This document shows positions 13,251-14,950 of a stretch of DNA of 14,950 bases, in pieces (positions within the stretch are counted from its first letter, which is position 1; every line of letters begins with the position of its first letter). Source of the DNA: an uncultured Porphyromonadaceae bacterium (lineage in GTDB: Bacteria; Bacteroidota; Bacteroidia; Bacteroidales; Muribaculaceae). The notes under the pieces were generated by a model that searched no databases, was not told the origin of the DNA, and worked only from the letters and a program-made list of their open reading frames with translations. The translations under genes were made by a program, and so were the position numbers. The stretch is taken from contig CAJJQT010000017.1 in NCBI GenBank assembly GCA_905193995.1, positions 1-14,950 of the forward strand, given 5' to 3'.

Positions 13251-14063
13251 ATGGACAGCCCGCTCGACATATCACTGCTGCAGCCGCGGATAGCCTCCGT
13301 CGCCCGCTACATAGCCCCGCTGCGCGAGGGCGGCTCGCTGCCGGCCCTGGCCGAGGCCGACGACGGCTACCGCTACGCCGTCAAGCTCGGCGGAGGGGGC
13401 CACGGCACCAAGGCGCTCATCTCCGAATTCATCGGCGGCATGCTCGCCGCTGCGGCAGGCCTGCGCGTGCCGCAGCTCATCTTCATCGATCTCGGCGAGG
13501 ACTTCGGACGCACCGAAGCCGACGAGGAGATACAGGACCTGCTGCGCGCCTCGCGCGGCCGCAATCTGGGCATGCACTTCCTCGACGGCGCCCTGACCTG
13601 GGACGTGGCCGTCAACCGCGCGGCGCCCGAAGAAGCCTCGCGCATAGTGTGGCTCGACGCCCTGCTTCTCAACATCGACCGTACCGCCCGCAACACCAAC
13701 ATGCTGCTCTGGCGCGGCGCCCTGTGGCTTATCGACTTCGGCGACTCGCTGTATTTCCATCACAACTGGGACTCGTGGGAGAAAGCAGCCCTGTCGCCAT
13801 TCCCCTACGTGAACGATCACGCCCTGCTGCCGCAGGCGTCGCGGATGCTCGAGGCCGACTCGGTCATGCACACGTTCATCACACCGGGCCTGATCGGGAG
13901 CATCGTGGAGCTGATCCCCGAAGAATGGCTCGCGAAGGCTGAGCCCGGCATCGCCCCGGCCGAACAGCGCCGCGTCTACACCGAATTTCTGACCCGGCGG
14001 CTCGATAATTCAAAAATATTCACCGAACATGCCATCCGGGCACGTTCACAGCTGCTCCAATGA
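13251..14063 (+). CDS. HipA-like kinase domain protein
   Basis: A 270-residue soluble protein with the layout of the HipA-like kinase family often encoded beside DUF3037. Kinase features can be read in order: YAVKLGGGG with the probable ATP-binding Lys45, a helix-C Glu in LISEF (Glu59), a catalytic-loop-like LNIDRTARNTN (141-150) with Asp143 and Asn148, and a DFG-like LIDFGDS (Asp162) for metal. It is much shorter than toxin HipA (about 440 residues), lacking the N-terminal subdomain, and no HipB-like helix-turn-helix gene lies next to it, so a classic toxin role is not implied. The stop overlaps the DUF3037 start by four bases (ATGA). The ATG at 13251 is the only start that keeps Lys45, and lies seven bases past the -7 element. 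Substrate unknown. Confidence 0.8.
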   Translation: MDSPLDISLLQPRIASVARYIAPLREGGSLPALAEADDGYRYAVKLGGGGHGTKALISEFIGGMLAAAAGLRVPQLIFIDLGEDFGRTEADEEIQDLLRASRGRNLGMHFLDGALTWDVAVNRAAPEEASRIVWLDALLLNIDRTARNTNMLLWRGALWLIDFGDSLYFHHNWDSWEKAALSPFPYVNDHALLPQASRMLEADSVMHTFITPGLIGSIVELIPEEWLAKAEPGIAPAEQRRVYTEFLTRRLDNSKIFTEHAIRARSQLLQ

Positions 14064-14458
14064 CCGCCATGCAACAGCCGACCGGCCATCTCTACGAATA
14101 CTCCGTCATACGCCTGATGCCCGACGTCGAGCGCGGCGAACTGCTCAACATCGGCCTGGCCATGATGTGCAAGCGGCGCCGCTGGGTGCGCGTACGGTTC
14201 GACTTCGACCCGGAGCTGGCCGGGCGCCTCGCTCCGGCGTGCGATCTCACGGCCGTCGCCGGACAGCTCGAAGCCTTCATTCTCGTTGCCGAAGGCCGGG
14301 GCGACTCGCCCATAGCCTCGCTCGAGGCTCACGAGCGCTTCCGCTGGCTTACGGCCGTACGGTCGGCCTGCATCGTCGCCTCCCGGCCCCACCCCGGCCT
14401 GACGGCCGACCTCAACGCCACGTTCGACCGACTGTTCGACCGACTCATACGTCATTAA
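14060..14458 (+). CDS. DUF3037 family protein
   Basis: A 132-residue cytoplasmic protein with the DUF3037 hallmark near the N-terminus, LYEYSVIRLMPDVERGELLNIG (residues 11-32), followed by a basic strand KRRRWVRVRF and a helical remainder. The family has no established biochemical function but is repeatedly found next to HipA-like kinase genes, as here, where the two overlap by four bases (ATGA), so the proteins may act together, for example as kinase partner or substrate. An internal ATG at 14069 (MQQPTG) is an alternative start. No signal or membrane segment. Family call is good; the functional link is inference from context. Confidence 0.83.
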   Translation: MTAMQQPTGHLYEYSVIRLMPDVERGELLNIGLAMMCKRRRWVRVRFDFDPELAGRLAPACDLTAVAGQLEAFILVAEGRGDSPIASLEAHERFRWLTAVRSACIVASRPHPGLTADLNATFDRLFDRLIRH

Positions 14459-14482
14459 TCCGAAACACACATATTAATTATT

Positions 14483-14950
14483 ATGGACAAAAGCAAAATC
14501 ATCATGGGCGCCATGATTGCCATCGGCCTTCTCGCCCTCGGCCTCTGCATCAAGGGAGGCATCGACAACTTCTCAAACCGCGGCCGACAGGTCACCGTGC
14601 GCGGCCTCTCCGAGCGCCTCGTCGACGCCAACCTCGTCACCTGGCCGATCGTCACAAAAGAGCTCGGCAACGACCTCACCGACATCTACAACCGCATTCA
14701 GTCGACCAACCAGCGCATATCCAAATTTTTGAAAGACAACGGACTCGAGGAATCGGAATTTTCCATCAACCCGCCCAAGGTCGAGGACCGCGAGGCCCAG
14801 AGCTACAACAACGAACCCGTCAAGCAGCGCTACCTGGTGACGAACGTCATCGTCGTCAGCTCGTCGAAAGTCGACCTGGTCCGCTCGCTCATCGAGAAGC
14901 AACCCGAGCTGATGCGCGATGGCATCGCCGTCGTGGCCGGCGACTACCAG
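14483..14950 (+). CDS. SIMPL domain (DUF541) protein, 3' end beyond the window
   Basis: The first 156 residues of a protein running off the right edge. It has an N-terminal membrane anchor or uncleaved signal at about residues 7-24 (IMGAMIAIGLLALGLCIKGG) and then the opening of a SIMPL domain: VTVRGLSERLVDANLVTWPI, a helix DLTDIYNRIQSTNQRISKFLKDNG, and SINPPKVEDREAQ followed by YLVTNVIVVSS. This matches the YggE/BP26-type family, periplasmic beta-alpha proteins that form oligomers in some members; E. coli YggE is linked to oxidative stress defence. The residues place the domain outside the inner membrane. It starts 24 bases after the DUF3037 stop with an AT-rich leader and could be co-transcribed with it, but the functional relation is not evident. 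Truncated only by the window. Confidence 0.85.
   Translation, partial: MDKSKIIMGAMIAIGLLALGLCIKGGIDNFSNRGRQVTVRGLSERLVDANLVTWPIVTKELGNDLTDIYNRIQSTNQRISKFLKDNGLEESEFSINPPKVEDREAQSYNNEPVKQRYLVTNVIVVSSSKVDLVRSLIEKQPELMRDGIAVVAGDYQ

Noticed and set aside
3800..14950. CRISPR arrays, insertion sequences, rRNA or riboswitches
   Set aside because: I found no spaced direct repeats of CRISPR type, no transposase, no rRNA segment and no leader long enough for a riboswitch.

Overview
The window looks like chromosomal DNA of a GC-rich Bacteroidales bacterium, most likely of the Muribaculaceae type. The reasons are: six intergenic -7 elements of the Bacteroidetes form TAnnTTTG (five are the identical 9-mer TAACTTTGC); families largely confined to Bacteroidetes (DUF4270 lipoprotein beside a short GT5 protein, DUF4836 lipoprotein, DsbD with a CVNC thioredoxin motif); weak or absent Shine-Dalgarno sequences; and lipoprotein signals ending in Ser-Cys. 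The family assignment is inference from sequence reading only; no database search was possible.

Layout. (1) 1-510 is visibly AT-rich compared with the rest and carries one unidentified truncated gene on the minus strand. It abuts the 3' end of a tRNA-Thr(CGT) gene (516-588, minus), a classic island boundary; the tRNA has two A.C mismatches whose C residues both lie in its 3' half. (2) 614-2826, minus: a short GT5-like protein followed by a DUF4270 lipoprotein. (3) 2965-6263, minus: a DUF4836 lipoprotein, an ABC ATPase and an FtsX-type permease, reading as one operon. (4) 6397-7593, plus: a class I PLP aminotransferase divergent from the DUF4836 gene and ended by a strong bidirectional hairpin. 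(5) 7651-13123, minus: a tightly packed five-gene operon in the order stand-alone DsbD N-terminal domain, full DsbD, MazG, topoisomerase III, and a 53-residue Cys-rich membrane protein, with 4-base ATGA overlaps at two junctions. (6) 13251-14950, plus: a HipA-like kinase overlapping a DUF3037 gene, then a SIMPL-domain protein cut by the right edge.

How the genes relate. The two DsbD-type proteins should carry electrons from the cytoplasm across the inner membrane to periplasmic thiol partners; MazG cleans nucleotide pools and TopB resolves DNA topology, so the operon joins redox and genome-maintenance jobs without an obvious single pathway. The lipoprotein/ATPase/permease operon resembles a MacB/LolCDE-like mechanotransmission exporter, but its ATPase has several altered motifs. 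The HipA-like/DUF3037 pair has no HipB-like antitoxin beside it. The most notable points are the hybrid-looking tRNA at the island edge, the degenerate ABC ATPase, the stand-alone DsbD alpha domain, and the apparently leaderless HipA-like kinase with a dyad over its promoter.
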